Shown piece after piece: positions 1 through 7,816 of a stretch of DNA of 64,000 bases (the stretch's first letter is position 1; each line of letters starts with the position of its first letter). This stretch comes from Chania fonticola_B (GTDB lineage Bacteria; Pseudomonadota; Gammaproteobacteria; Enterobacterales; Enterobacteriaceae): the NCBI RefSeq assembly GCF_048537545.1, contig NZ_CP183218.1, one strand, 5' to 3'. The notes below the pieces were generated by a model. That model did not search any database and was not told the DNA's origin. It was given only the letters and a program-made list of their open reading frames with translations. The position numbers and the translations under genes are program-made.

Positions 1-111
1 GGAGAGGCGCTGATATGCAGTTGGGTCGAACTGGGGGTAGAGCAACGCACCGAGGTGCAGGCCAACGAAGTGAACCCCTATCACGAAGACGACGACTTCG
101 GCGTCTGCTGA
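1..111 (+). CDS. C-terminal fragment of an unidentified protein
   Basis: An open frame enters from the left edge in frame 1 and ends at TGA 109-111, giving the last 36 residues. The tail is acidic and ends in HEDDDFGVC. I do not recognise the family and the start lies outside the window. Codon usage looks like that of the neighbours. The next gene on this strand begins about 105 bp later, so they are probably separate transcription units. Confidence 0.5.
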   Translation, partial: GEALICSWVELGVEQRTEVQANEVNPYHEDDDFGVC

Positions 112-216
112 TATTCCGTGAACTCTCTCACGCCATCTCCCTAGATAAAATGTGAAGTTGATCTAGTATTTACCAGGTACAGCAACCTATTTTGGGTAGT
201 GGTTAAGGGGTTCACA

Positions 217-630
217 ATGAGCGAAAGTGTAAAAGACGGCACCATTCTGTTGGCCAGAATTTTGCTGATGATCCTGTTTCTGATTTTCGGTTGGATGAAG
301 CTGACCAACTTTGGTGCCACGGTCACGGCGATGGAGGGCTACGGTACGCCAATGCCTTACCTGGCAGCGGTTGTCGCCGTGGTGGTGGAGTTCATTTTCG
401 GTATCTTCATCGTGCTGGGGGCCTTCACCCGGCCGATAGCCATCATTTATGCGCTTTATGTGCTGGGTACCGCCTTTATCGGCCACCCGTTCTGGCGTTT
501 TAGCGGGGCAGAAATGATCGGCAACGAAATCAACTTCTTTAAAAACATCAGTATTATCGCCGGTCTGCTGCTGCTTGCCGTCACCGGTGCTGGCCGTTAC
601 TCTCTGGATTATAAGTGGTTTAAACGCTAG
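217..630 (+). CDS. DoxX family inner-membrane protein (YphA-like)
   Basis: A 137-residue hydrophobic protein with about four membrane segments: near residues 8-27, 45-65, 68-88 and 108-125. The pattern of short helices, the FGWMKL motif after helix 1 and the GTAFIGHPFW stretch resemble E. coli YphA of the DoxX family. DoxX proteins are small membrane proteins without a firmly defined reaction; links to thiol or redox stress are family knowledge, not visible here. I chose the ATG at 217 because AAGGGG lies 6 bases upstream; an in-frame GTG at 199 has no such site. The gene is convergent with smrA. Confidence 0.8.
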   Translation: MSESVKDGTILLARILLMILFLIFGWMKLTNFGATVTAMEGYGTPMPYLAAVVAVVVEFIFGIFIVLGAFTRPIAIIYALYVLGTAFIGHPFWRFSGAEMIGNEINFFKNISIIAGLLLLAVTGAGRYSLDYKWFKR

Positions 631-641
631 CTCTCCCCTGT

Positions 642-663
642 GGCGGCGCTCCCCTGCGCCGCC
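642..663. terminator. GC-rich hairpin between convergent doxX-like gene and smrA
   Basis: An 8-bp perfect stem (GGCGGCGC with GCGCCGCC) and a 6-base loop lie between two convergent genes. There is no T-tract on either side, so it is terminator-like rather than a classical intrinsic terminator. Confidence 0.4.
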
Positions 664-674
664 ATGCTCATACC

Positions 675-1247
675 TTAGCGGCTATGTTTGGCATGGCGTT
701 CGAAGTTATCCGCCTTGGCTGCGGCAGACTTACGCAAGGTGACGTAGCACGCCCCCTCCCCACCGTCACGTGGCAGTGCCCGGCAAAACGCCTGCACTTG
801 CTCAAACTGCCCCAGCCATTTGGCCAGGTAGCTGCGGATGATATTCGGATGGCTTTGATCTGTGCGCCCACGGCCATGCACAATCAGCAACGAACGCAGG
901 CTGTCTTTCTCCGCCTGGATGATAAAGCGGAACAGCGCCTGGCGGCAGTTCTCGACCGGCTGACGCAACAGGTTGAGGCTGACCTGTGGTGGATAGTGGC
1001 CGTGACGCAGCTTGTCTAGCACCCCTTGCTGAATACCTTCGCCCTTATATTCCAGCGGGGTATCGCAGGGAATAATGTCCAGAAAGCCGGTGCTGAGGAA
1101 GTTCTCCAACTGTAACGCCTGAGCTTCCCGACGAGCACGTTTATCGACGGGATCCTGCGCCTTGAGGTACAGCGTGGATTGCCCCGCGGATAACGGCCTC
1201 ACATCGGCCATCGCCTGGGCAAAAAAATCGTTCTCTTCGTTGCTCAT
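675..1247 (-). CDS. smrA: Smr-domain DNA endonuclease-like protein SmrA (YdaL)
   Basis: A 190-residue protein that follows E. coli SmrA/YdaL along its length (187 residues there). The N-terminal half carries QLENFLSTGFLDIIP and LNLLRQPVE. The C-terminal Smr domain (about residues 95-180) has the characteristic HGRG loop in LLIVHGRGR and a conserved ACYVTLRK end. Smr domains bind and nick nucleic acids; E. coli SmrA has reported endonuclease activity, from family knowledge. It is monocistronic, convergent with the DoxX gene and divergent from the coiled-coil gene at 1425. Confidence 0.88.
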   Translation of the reverse strand: MSNEENDFFAQAMADVRPLSAGQSTLYLKAQDPVDKRARREAQALQLENFLSTGFLDIIPCDTPLEYKGEGIQQGVLDKLRHGHYPPQVSLNLLRQPVENCRQALFRFIIQAEKDSLRSLLIVHGRGRTDQSHPNIIRSYLAKWLGQFEQVQAFCRALPRDGGEGACYVTLRKSAAAKADNFERHAKHSR

Positions 1248-1424
1248 TTCACATCACTCTCGGGAGATTTCACCCACCGGCGGACTATTGCTTTTAGTGG
1301 GAATGGCTTGATTGTAAGACGCCTTGCCAGGGTTGCAAGCAAGGAATTGACGGCAACGGGTGAGGTTGTGAGCGGTTTTCGTTATACTGCAGGCCATTAT
1401 TGAGTGCCGCAAAGGATCCAACCC

Positions 1425-1763
1425 ATGAATATGCGCGAGCTGGAAATCCAGTTTCAGAATGCAATGAATGAGTTACAAGCCAGCTTCGAACAGCAGCACC
1501 GTGAATGGCAACAAAGCTACCAGGCTTTGCAACAACAGCTGGCCGAAGCGCAACGGCGTGAAATCGCGCTGCGCATGCAGAATGAACAGTTGGTCAACAA
1601 ACTAAGCACCGCCAGTTCGGTGCCGGAACAGCATGCCCTGGTCAAGCAGATCAAGATGCTGGGTGCCCATTTGGATGCGCTGGCACAAGATGCCGCCACC
1701 TTTAATCGCCATGTCCATAATAAACAACGGGCCGCAGACAATTTCAGCGGCGAGCAACACTGA
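1425..1763 (+). CDS. Small coiled-coil protein of unknown function
   Basis: A 112-residue, Gln- and Glu-rich protein. Residues 1-65 are strongly heptad-like (QAMNELQASFEQQHREWQ region), followed by a second amphipathic helix around residues 70-95. It has no signal peptide or membrane segment. The ATG at 1425 is preceded by AAAGGA 8 bases upstream; an in-frame GTG at 1404 lacks a site. It lies 46 bp upstream of the YicN-like gene on the same strand, which suggests a two-gene operon. I do not recognise the family. Confidence 0.7.
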   Translation: MNMRELEIQFQNAMNELQASFEQQHREWQQSYQALQQQLAEAQRREIALRMQNEQLVNKLSTASSVPEQHALVKQIKMLGAHLDALAQDAATFNRHVHNKQRAADNFSGEQH

Positions 1764-1809
1764 CAATTTCGGGCGCGGATGCTGCGCACCAAGACGGTAA
1801 AAATCATAC

Positions 1810-2256
1810 ATGACGTGGATCATCATCGCCGCCCTGATCGTAGTTTTCATTATTGGCTATCGTGTCCTGACCTCCGACACCCGCAAGGCGATAGATTCAC
1901 TGGCGCATTTGCTGAAAGTAAAACCGATGCTGGTGGAGTCCATGCTGCAGGAAATGGGCAGCCGCCACAGCCAAAGCTTTATCCGCATGTTGAACAACGG
2001 TTATACCGAAGAGATGCATCAGGCCGCCTATATGCTGTTTATCTACCTGACGTTTATCAAGCAGGCGGACGATGAGCAGATTGGCCTGTGGCGGGAAACG
2101 CTGCTGCGTGCCGGGCTGTCGCCGGAACTGCATGCCGAACACACCGAGGCGGCGCTGTTTTACTTTGCCGAACTGGATCTGGATGCGTTTGAACTGGCGC
2201 AGTTCCGCCGAGCCTACAACGAACGCTATAACCGGGAAGCACTGGGCAACTGGTGA
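1810..2256 (+). CDS. DUF1198 family protein, YicN-like
   Basis: A 148-residue protein with one N-terminal membrane segment (residues 2-18, MTWIIIAALIVVFIIGYRV) followed by a soluble helical domain. The start, the LTSDTRKAI stretch, the VESM motif and the RRAYNERYN ending parallel E. coli YicN (DUF1198). No biochemical role is established for the family. It probably shares a transcript with the coiled-coil gene just upstream; a short GC hairpin follows the stop codon. Confidence 0.75.
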   Translation: MTWIIIAALIVVFIIGYRVLTSDTRKAIDSLAHLLKVKPMLVESMLQEMGSRHSQSFIRMLNNGYTEEMHQAAYMLFIYLTFIKQADDEQIGLWRETLLRAGLSPELHAEHTEAALFYFAELDLDAFELAQFRRAYNERYNREALGNW

Positions 2257-2261
2257 AGCTT

Positions 2262-2279
2262 TCCCCCGCTTACGGGGGA
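2262..2279. terminator. Hairpin between convergent yicN-like gene and ygaC
   Basis: A 7-bp stem (TCCCCCG with CGGGGGA) and a 4-base CTTA loop directly after the yicN-like stop, with GAGTTT behind it on the plus strand. The position between two convergent genes suggests a shared terminator. Confidence 0.5.
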
Positions 2280-2283
2280 GAGT

Positions 2284-2622
2284 TTAAAGGAACATGCTGT
2301 AGAGATAGCGCGAGAGCGCATCGCGGGAGCTGAAACCGTGAGGAATGCCGTAACGCGTGTTGGGCGTATCACCGCTTAAATCCAGGGGAAACTCAAGATA
2401 CTGCTCGCTGTTACGCATCAACGAGGTGGGCGTGGCAAAATGGAGGCTCTTCTCTTTCAATGCCGGGTGGATCACCAACGCCATTCTGCCCATTCGCGCT
2501 TCCCGATTCACATACACGTAGTGCTCGCCCTTGCGAAAACCGTAGGTCTGATCGGTGACATAATCACGCTCAAAACCGGTACTCTCTAACACCTTAGCCA
2601 CTTCATCCGGCCGTAAATACAT
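2284..2622 (-). CDS. ygaC: DUF2002 family protein YgaC
   Basis: A 112-residue protein whose opening (MYLRPDEVAKVLESTGF), central NREARMGRMALVIHP and YGIPHGFSSRDAL segment match E. coli YgaC almost motif for motif. YgaC is a small cytoplasmic protein of unknown function; in E. coli it lies close to ygaM and nrdHIEF and is reported as Fur-regulated, from memory. Here ygaC and ygaM are about 6 kb apart with an accessory block between them. The start ATG at 2622 has a GGAG-type site just upstream (AGAGGAG on the minus strand). Confidence 0.88.
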   Translation of the reverse strand: MYLRPDEVAKVLESTGFERDYVTDQTYGFRKGEHYVYVNREARMGRMALVIHPALKEKSLHFATPTSLMRNSEQYLEFPLDLSGDTPNTRYGIPHGFSSRDALSRYLYSMFL

Positions 2623-2725
2623 CTATTTCTCCTCTCAGTTCTGGGTAGCTTTGCGACCTTACCGTAATCAGGAGATGAAACAATTAATTTATCCGTACTC
2701 ATTCTGGTTTAGGAATAATCTGCAG

Positions 2726-3730
2726 CTATTGGCCCCCCGCCTGCTGTCTACGCCATTCGCTGGGGCTCATCCCCTGAACCCGCAGAAACTCACGGTTAAA
2801 GTTGGATTTGGTGCTGAAACCGGCCTCCAGCATAATCTCGGTCACCGGGCGATCGCTGCTGCTCAACCACTGCGCCGCTTGCTGAATACGTAATTGATTC
2901 ACGTATTGGGATACGTTCATCCCCGCCTGCTGGTTAATCGCCTGGGAGACCTTACGTGCCGGTATGCCCACCTTGCGCGCTAGCCGGGCCAGGTTCAACG
3001 CCGGTTCCAGATAGAGATCGTCCTGACGTAGCCGCTGGTTGATCAGTTCAAAGCAGAGCTCGTCATCCTCTGTTAGCGCCTCGGCTTTCGCTGGTGGCAA
3101 GGGCTGTTCTTCGGATTCCGGCTGTTGGCGCTCACGGCCAAGCACCAATCCGACTCCCAAAACCATCATCACATTGCCAAAGGCCGCCAGTGCGCCGGCA
3201 TGCCTTCCGGCTAATAGCGAATAATCCAGGGTGATCGCCAACTCGGTCAGGCCGCAGACGATCAGCAGGCCGCCCAATCCGCACCATAAGCGATAGCTCA
3301 GCCAACTGTCCGCCAGCGCCACCTGCTGCAAAGCATTCTCACCGCGCCGCAGATACAGCAAAATAGCCGCGCCATAACCGAGATAGCCAATAACGATCAG
3401 CCCATCCAGCGCCGCCAAGACGCGCCACTGCGCCAATAACACCAATAGCGGGAACGTCAGATGCCCAACAATGCGCCAGCCCATCGGCCCACGGGCTTGC
3501 AGCATCAGCACCAGATAACACAAGGGCGGGATCAGGGCGGCCCCCAGCGGTTGTAAAATAGCGACCCAAGGTTGCTGATAGCCAAAACGGATCCCCACCA
3601 GCAGGCTTTGCCAGGCGCAGATCAACAGCAACAGCTGTAGCAGCCAACGGTGTGGCCGTGGCCAACCAAGGCGCACGATCAACCCCAGGCACAACAGGCT
3701 GAAGAGAAAAGACAGCGGGATAAGCGGCAT
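2726..3730 (-). CDS. AraC-family regulator with N-terminal membrane domain
   Basis: A 334-residue protein. Residues 1-205 are very hydrophobic with about six or seven predicted membrane helices. The C-terminal 110 residues (about 220-330) hold an AraC/XylS DNA-binding domain, with KVSQAINQQAGMNVSQYV for the first helix-turn-helix and EIMLEAGFSTKSNFNREF plus RVQGMSPSEWR for the second. This points to a membrane-anchored one-component regulator sensing something in the membrane or periplasm. AGAGGTAAC precedes the ATG. It is divergent from the hydrolase gene at 3874, which it may control; target and ligand are unknown. Confidence 0.8.
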   Translation of the reverse strand: MPLIPLSFLFSLLCLGLIVRLGWPRPHRWLLQLLLLICAWQSLLVGIRFGYQQPWVAILQPLGAALIPPLCYLVLMLQARGPMGWRIVGHLTFPLLVLLAQWRVLAALDGLIVIGYLGYGAAILLYLRRGENALQQVALADSWLSYRLWCGLGGLLIVCGLTELAITLDYSLLAGRHAGALAAFGNVMMVLGVGLVLGRERQQPESEEQPLPPAKAEALTEDDELCFELINQRLRQDDLYLEPALNLARLARKVGIPARKVSQAINQQAGMNVSQYVNQLRIQQAAQWLSSSDRPVTEIMLEAGFSTKSNFNREFLRVQGMSPSEWRRQQAGGQ

Positions 3731-3873
3731 GTTACCTCTGTGGTTATTCGGAAACGCCCCAGTGTAGTGACCATAATCAGCTAAAACAATCGCTTAACGA
3801 CCTGGATCGCGATCGAGGTCGCGCCAGGAGAACGCGAATGCGATGGTCTGGTTTTCCCCTTGAAGGAGTCATC

Positions 3874-4902
3874 ATGAAAAAGTTATGGATCTTGTGCCTG
3901 CTGTTTAGCAGTGTCGCCACCGCCGCGCCCTGGCAGGTTGCCAGCCGCCTGCAAACGTTTTATAACGGCGATCGCCCATTGGTTAGCCGTATCTATTATC
4001 CCACTCATGCCCAAGGCCAGCCGCAACAGGTTGGCGGCAGGCCGGTATTTGCAGGCATCCCTGCTCTGCCAGACGCCCCACCGGCAACCGGGCATTTTCC
4101 CTTGGTGATCATCAGCCACGGCAGCGGTGGCAACAATAGCAGCCAAGCCTGGCTGGCGAAGGCGTTGGTGGAACAAGGAATGATCGTGGTTGCAGCCAAT
4201 CATCCGGGCAGTACCAGCGGTGATTCCATCCCGGCAAAATCGCTCGAACTGTGGCAACAAACGCGCGATATCTCGGCGCTGATCGGCGCCATGCTGAAGG
4301 ATGGTACATGGCAACCGCGGATCAACACACAGGCCATTGGCGTGGCGGGGCATTCCAAAGGTGGCTATAGTGCCATCTCTGCGATTGGTGGCCGAGTCGC
4401 GCTAAAGGATTTTATTGCCGGTTGCCAACACCAACCACAATCGCCTAACTGCCTGTTTTATGCCGGTGTAAACAAGAACAGTATCTCTGCCACCCAGTTT
4501 GACGCTAATTACACCGATGCCCGCATCCGCTTCGCCATCGCCCTGGACCCAGGCATGGTGCCCTATCTGCAACCGGCCAGCCTGCGCCAAATCAGCGCGC
4601 CGCTGCTGGTCATCGCCGCACAACGCTTTATGCCGGGCAGCGATCCGGAAAGTCTGGGAGCTGAGTCGTTGGCAACGCACAGCGGGCAGCAGCCAATCAA
4701 GGCCGTCGTCTTGCCGGGCAGCAATCACTTCGATTTCTTACAGCTTTGTACGCCAGCCGCCCCGGAGATATTAGCAGAAGAAGGGGAAGCCTTTATCTGT
4801 GGCTCTTCGCCCGCCGAGCGTGAACGCGCCCACCAGCAAACCATCGCTGCCGTGCTGGCTTTTATTCAGCCGTGGCTATCCGCGCCCGCAGGAAATCGAT
4901 AA
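3874..4902 (+). CDS. Secreted alpha/beta hydrolase (dienelactone hydrolase/PAF-acetylhydrolase-like)
   Basis: A 342-residue protein with a clear Sec signal peptide (MKKLWILCLLFSSVATAA, cleavage near residue 18). The mature part has an oxyanion/strand region VIISHGSGGN, the nucleophile elbow GHSKGG (serine nucleophile) and a late SNHFDF histidine, consistent with an alpha/beta hydrolase fold. The ATG at 3874 has AAGGAG five bases upstream; a longer in-frame start at 3838 has none and would bury the signal peptide. The 3' end overlaps the convergent LysR gene by 41 bp. Substrate unknown; probably a periplasmic ester hydrolase. Confidence 0.8.
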   Translation: MKKLWILCLLFSSVATAAPWQVASRLQTFYNGDRPLVSRIYYPTHAQGQPQQVGGRPVFAGIPALPDAPPATGHFPLVIISHGSGGNNSSQAWLAKALVEQGMIVVAANHPGSTSGDSIPAKSLELWQQTRDISALIGAMLKDGTWQPRINTQAIGVAGHSKGGYSAISAIGGRVALKDFIAGCQHQPQSPNCLFYAGVNKNSISATQFDANYTDARIRFAIALDPGMVPYLQPASLRQISAPLLVIAAQRFMPGSDPESLGAESLATHSGQQPIKAVVLPGSNHFDFLQLCTPAAPEILAEEGEAFICGSSPAERERAHQQTIAAVLAFIQPWLSAPAGNR

Positions 4903-5758
4903 ACGCCCGCACCTTCTCCGGCACATGGCGCGTGTTGGGATAGAGCGCATAAATGCTCTGTACCGGGAACTGATGATCTGGCAGCAGGTGGCATAACTGC
5001 CCGTTAGCAATAACGGGCCGTACCAGCCATTCTGGCAGCAGAGCCACACCCGCCCCCTGTAACGCGAAAGTCAGCAACGCAGTGGCGCTATCGGCCATCA
5101 GCCTGGCGTCATCTTCTACCCTGAACAACACCGCCTGACGTTCAGGGGTGAGCACTTGCCAACTCAGCGGCGAAGGGAGGCGGCTGTGGGCCAGCCAGGC
5201 AGCCTGAGCCAGTTGAGGCAATGACGCGATCGGCCACAGTGCAAGATAATCCGGAGACGCTACCGGCAAGATAGCGAAGTTATCGATCAGCGCTGCATGA
5301 TGATTGGAGTCCGCCAGTTGGCCTAGGCGGATAGCCACGTCAAACCGCTCGGAAATCAGATCCGCGTGATAGGAAGAAGAAACGTGCTGAATGCGTAAGC
5401 GCGGATGCAACTGCGCGAAGGCAGCCAAGGCAGGAACCACCACTTGCGCACCATATTCCGGCGTGCTGGTGATGCGCAGAATGCCACTCAAGCCATGATG
5501 ATCGCGGCGCACATCGTCGAGCAGGTACTCCGCATCTTGTAATAGCCGTTGGCAACGTGGATAAAAACGCTCGCCAGCATCGGTCAGTGACAGCCGCCGC
5601 GTACTGCGCACCAGCAATGAAACGCCTAGCTCGCTTTCCAACTGCTTGATGTTAAAGCTGACCACTGCCTTGGTTTGCCCCAGTGCCTCCGCCGCAGCGG
5701 TAAAACTGCCGGTGTCGACCACCGCCGCAAACATCGCTAACCTGGCTAAATTGAGCAT
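4862..5758 (-). CDS. LysR-family transcriptional regulator
   Basis: A 298-residue protein with an N-terminal winged helix-turn-helix (residues 1-60; FAAVVDTGSFTAAAEALGQTKAVVSFNIKQLE) and a LysR substrate-binding domain from about residue 88. It resembles the group of LysR regulators that sit divergently from efflux or metabolic genes. It faces the MFS transporter at 5865 across 106 bp that contain a perfect 11-bp inverted repeat, a likely operator. The 3' end overlaps the convergent hydrolase gene. Effector unknown. Confidence 0.85.
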   Translation of the reverse strand: MLNLARLAMFAAVVDTGSFTAAAEALGQTKAVVSFNIKQLESELGVSLLVRSTRRLSLTDAGERFYPRCQRLLQDAEYLLDDVRRDHHGLSGILRITSTPEYGAQVVVPALAAFAQLHPRLRIQHVSSSYHADLISERFDVAIRLGQLADSNHHAALIDNFAILPVASPDYLALWPIASLPQLAQAAWLAHSRLPSPLSWQVLTPERQAVLFRVEDDARLMADSATALLTFALQGAGVALLPEWLVRPVIANGQLCHLLPDHQFPVQSIYALYPNTRHVPEKVRAFIDFLRARIATAE

Positions 5759-5770
5759 CTTTCACCCACC

Positions 5771-5795
5771 CACTGTCAAAATATTTTTGACAGTG
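5771..5795. promoter_or_regulatory. Perfect inverted repeat, probable LysR operator
   Basis: Arms CACTGTCAAAA (5771-5781) and TTTTGACAGTG (5785-5795) are exact reverse complements around a TAT centre. It starts 13 bp upstream of the LysR start codon, between the lysR and MFS genes. The T-N(11)-A pattern of LysR sites fits inside it. Confidence 0.6.
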
Positions 5796-5864
5796 TAATC
5801 GCCCAGCGCCGATTTATCAGCCCTTTCCCGCCCGCTACACTGCACGCCTTCAACCGGAGGCTTC

Positions 5865-7244
5865 ATGGCTTATCGCACTAAAGTGGCAATCGTCTATCTG
5901 CTCGGATTCTTTGTCGATCTGATCAACATGTTTATCGCCAACGTCGCCTACCCGGCGATCGGACACGCTTTGCAGGCCAACATCAGCCAACTGGCCTGGA
6001 TCAGCAACGGTTACCTGCTTGGCCTGACGCTGGTGATCCCGCTCAGCGCCTGGCTAGCGCAACGCATTGGCGGGCGGCAGGTCTTTCTGCTGTCGTTGGT
6101 GCTGTTTATGCTGGCAACCACGGCGGCAGGCCGCGCTGGCTCGATCGAAGCACTGATCGGCTGGCGGATGATACAAGGTATGGGCGGAGGGTTGCTGATC
6201 CCGATTGGCCAAACGCTCACCTATCAGCTGTTTCGCAGCCATGAACGCGCCGGGCTTTCTGCCGCCATCATGCTGGTGGGGCTGCTGGCTCCGGCGCTCT
6301 CCCCGGCATTGGGTGGCCTGATTGTCGATCATCTTGACTGGCGTTGGGTGTTTTACAGCAACCTGCCGCTGGCGGCACTGGCTTTGCTGTTGGCCGTTCT
6401 GTGGCTGCGTAACGAGCCTGCGGCCAGCGAGGTTAAGCGGCTGGACGTCACCGGGCTGATTAGCGCCTGCCTGGCACTTACCTTGATCCTGCTTGGCCTG
6501 ACCCGTCTGAGCGCCCCCCATTTGCTGTTGCAAGGCGCTAGCTTGCTGTTCGCTGGGCTGTTGGTGTTTGCTTACTACCTGCGGCACAGCCTGCGCCATC
6601 CACACCCGCTGCTGAACCTGCGGTTGGTGCGGGACCCACAATTGCGTATCGCCATGATCGTCTACCAGTGCATCCCTGGTCTGTTCATCGGCGTCAGCCT
6701 GGTGGCGATGCTGTACCTGCAAAACCAGCTGGGTATGTCGGCCACTCAGGTGGGCGGGCTGATGGTTCCCTGGTCACTGGCCTCTTTCGCTGCTATCACC
6801 CTGACCGGCAAGGTTTTCAACCGTTGCGGCCCGCGCCCGCTGTTTATTGCCGGTTGCGCTTTGCAAGGCCTGGGGATGCTGGCCTTATCGCAGATCGGCG
6901 ATGCCGGGCAGCATAGCTGGCAAATCTTCGCGTTTGCCTTGATGGGGCTGGGTGGCAGCCTATGTAGCAGCACGGCACAAAGCTGCGCCTTTCTCACCAT
7001 TGCCGACACCCAGTTGGCCGATGCCAGCGCCCTATGGAATATCAACCGCCAGTTGAGCTTTTGCTTTGGCGTTACCCTGCTCAGCCTGTTGCTCAATCTG
7101 TTGCTCGGCCATATGGAGGCGCTCATGGCCTATCGTTACTGTTTTTATCTCGCCGCAGCCAGTACGCTGTTCCCGATGCTGCTGTGCCTGCGTATTACCA
7201 ACCGCGCCATCGTGCGCCATCTCAACGCTGAACAGGGATCCTGA
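5865..7244 (+). CDS. MFS drug:H+ antiporter, DHA2-like (EmrB/QacA type)
   Basis: A 459-residue polytopic protein. Helix 1 contains FVDLINMFIANVAYPAI, typical of DHA2 members. Motif A-like RIGGRQVF lies in the first loop, and antiporter motif C-like sequence (GLLAPALSPALGG) is in helix 5, followed by WRWVFYSNLP. Twelve to fourteen helices are predicted. This family exports hydrophobic compounds using the proton gradient. The divergent LysR gene probably regulates it. Its stop overlaps the start of the NTF2-like gene (TGATG), so the two are translationally coupled. Substrate unknown. Confidence 0.83.
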   Translation: MAYRTKVAIVYLLGFFVDLINMFIANVAYPAIGHALQANISQLAWISNGYLLGLTLVIPLSAWLAQRIGGRQVFLLSLVLFMLATTAAGRAGSIEALIGWRMIQGMGGGLLIPIGQTLTYQLFRSHERAGLSAAIMLVGLLAPALSPALGGLIVDHLDWRWVFYSNLPLAALALLLAVLWLRNEPAASEVKRLDVTGLISACLALTLILLGLTRLSAPHLLLQGASLLFAGLLVFAYYLRHSLRHPHPLLNLRLVRDPQLRIAMIVYQCIPGLFIGVSLVAMLYLQNQLGMSATQVGGLMVPWSLASFAAITLTGKVFNRCGPRPLFIAGCALQGLGMLALSQIGDAGQHSWQIFAFALMGLGGSLCSSTAQSCAFLTIADTQLADASALWNINRQLSFCFGVTLLSLLLNLLLGHMEALMAYRYCFYLAAASTLFPMLLCLRITNRAIVRHLNAEQGS

Positions 7245-7624
7245 TGAATCGTTATTTTACCGAAGTGATTGACGCCCATGTGGCTATCGCCGACTGGCTG
7301 GGAAAAGGGGCTGGGGAACTGCAACCGCTCTTGGCGCGGTTTCAGGCAGATTTTTGCATGATTGCCCTAAACGGCAGCAAGCTGGGGTCCAAAGAACTGG
7401 AGGGATTTTTCCAGGCGCATCGGGCTGCAAAGCCGGGGCTGGAGATTGCGATCGAAGAAATGAAGATGGTCGCAGAATGGCCAACGGGGGCCGTAGTCAA
7501 CTATCGCGAGAAGCAAACGCTGCCAGGCCAACCTGCGACCTTGCGTTATTCTACCGTGGTCTTTACCCAAAGCGCAGACGGGCTACGCTGGCTGCACCTG
7601 CACGAAACGCCTATCGGGCAATAA
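7244..7624 (+). CDS. NTF2-like / SnoaL-type small protein
   Basis: A 126-residue soluble protein with the alternating helix-sheet pattern of the nuclear transport factor 2 superfamily. An N-terminal helical region is followed by beta strands with VVNYREKQTLPGQP, TLRYSTVVF and a terminal WLHLHETPIG strand. Proteins of this shape bind small hydrophobic ligands or act as enzymes such as ketosteroid isomerases; no specific activity can be read here. Its start codon overlaps the MFS stop, so it belongs to the same operon. It could modify or bind the compound that the transporter handles. Confidence 0.65.
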   Translation: MNRYFTEVIDAHVAIADWLGKGAGELQPLLARFQADFCMIALNGSKLGSKELEGFFQAHRAAKPGLEIAIEEMKMVAEWPTGAVVNYREKQTLPGQPATLRYSTVVFTQSADGLRWLHLHETPIGQ

Positions 7625-7723
7625 TTACAGGAAGCTGCTGGCCAGGAACAATTGCCAGGCAACCACCAGACCACATAGCGTGACGGCACTGAAGATCACT
7701 TCAAACAGGTAGCGGTTCATCAT
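7625..7723 (-). CDS. ydgU: 32-residue membrane protein, YdgU-like
   Basis: A short frame downstream of asr on the same strand encodes 32 residues starting MMNRYLFEVIFSAVTLCGL. It is one membrane helix (about residues 7-29) with a polar N-terminus, and GAGGTGAGG lies just before the start. The position after asr and the pattern RY-FE-I-LC-L recall E. coli YdgU, a small membrane protein encoded beside asr (from memory). Its stop abuts the stop of the NTF2-like gene on the other strand. A hairpin at 7745-7766 separates it from asr and may make its expression partial. Function unknown. Confidence 0.7.
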   Translation of the reverse strand: MMNRYLFEVIFSAVTLCGLVVAWQLFLASSFL

Positions 7724-7744
7724 GATGACCTCACCTCAAAAGAA

Positions 7745-7766
7745 GACACCCGGAAAACCGGGTGTC
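7745..7766 (-). terminator. Hairpin between asr and ydgU-like gene
   Basis: A perfect 9-bp stem (GACACCCGG with CCGGGTGTC) and an AAAA loop (TTTT on the minus strand), followed on the minus strand by TTCTTTT. It resembles an intrinsic terminator at the end of asr that partial read-through would pass into the ydgU-like gene. Confidence 0.65.
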
Positions 7767-7816
7767 AGAGTATTCAGCAGAGGAGGCGGAACCTTTGACG
7801 GCTCCGCTATCTTCAC

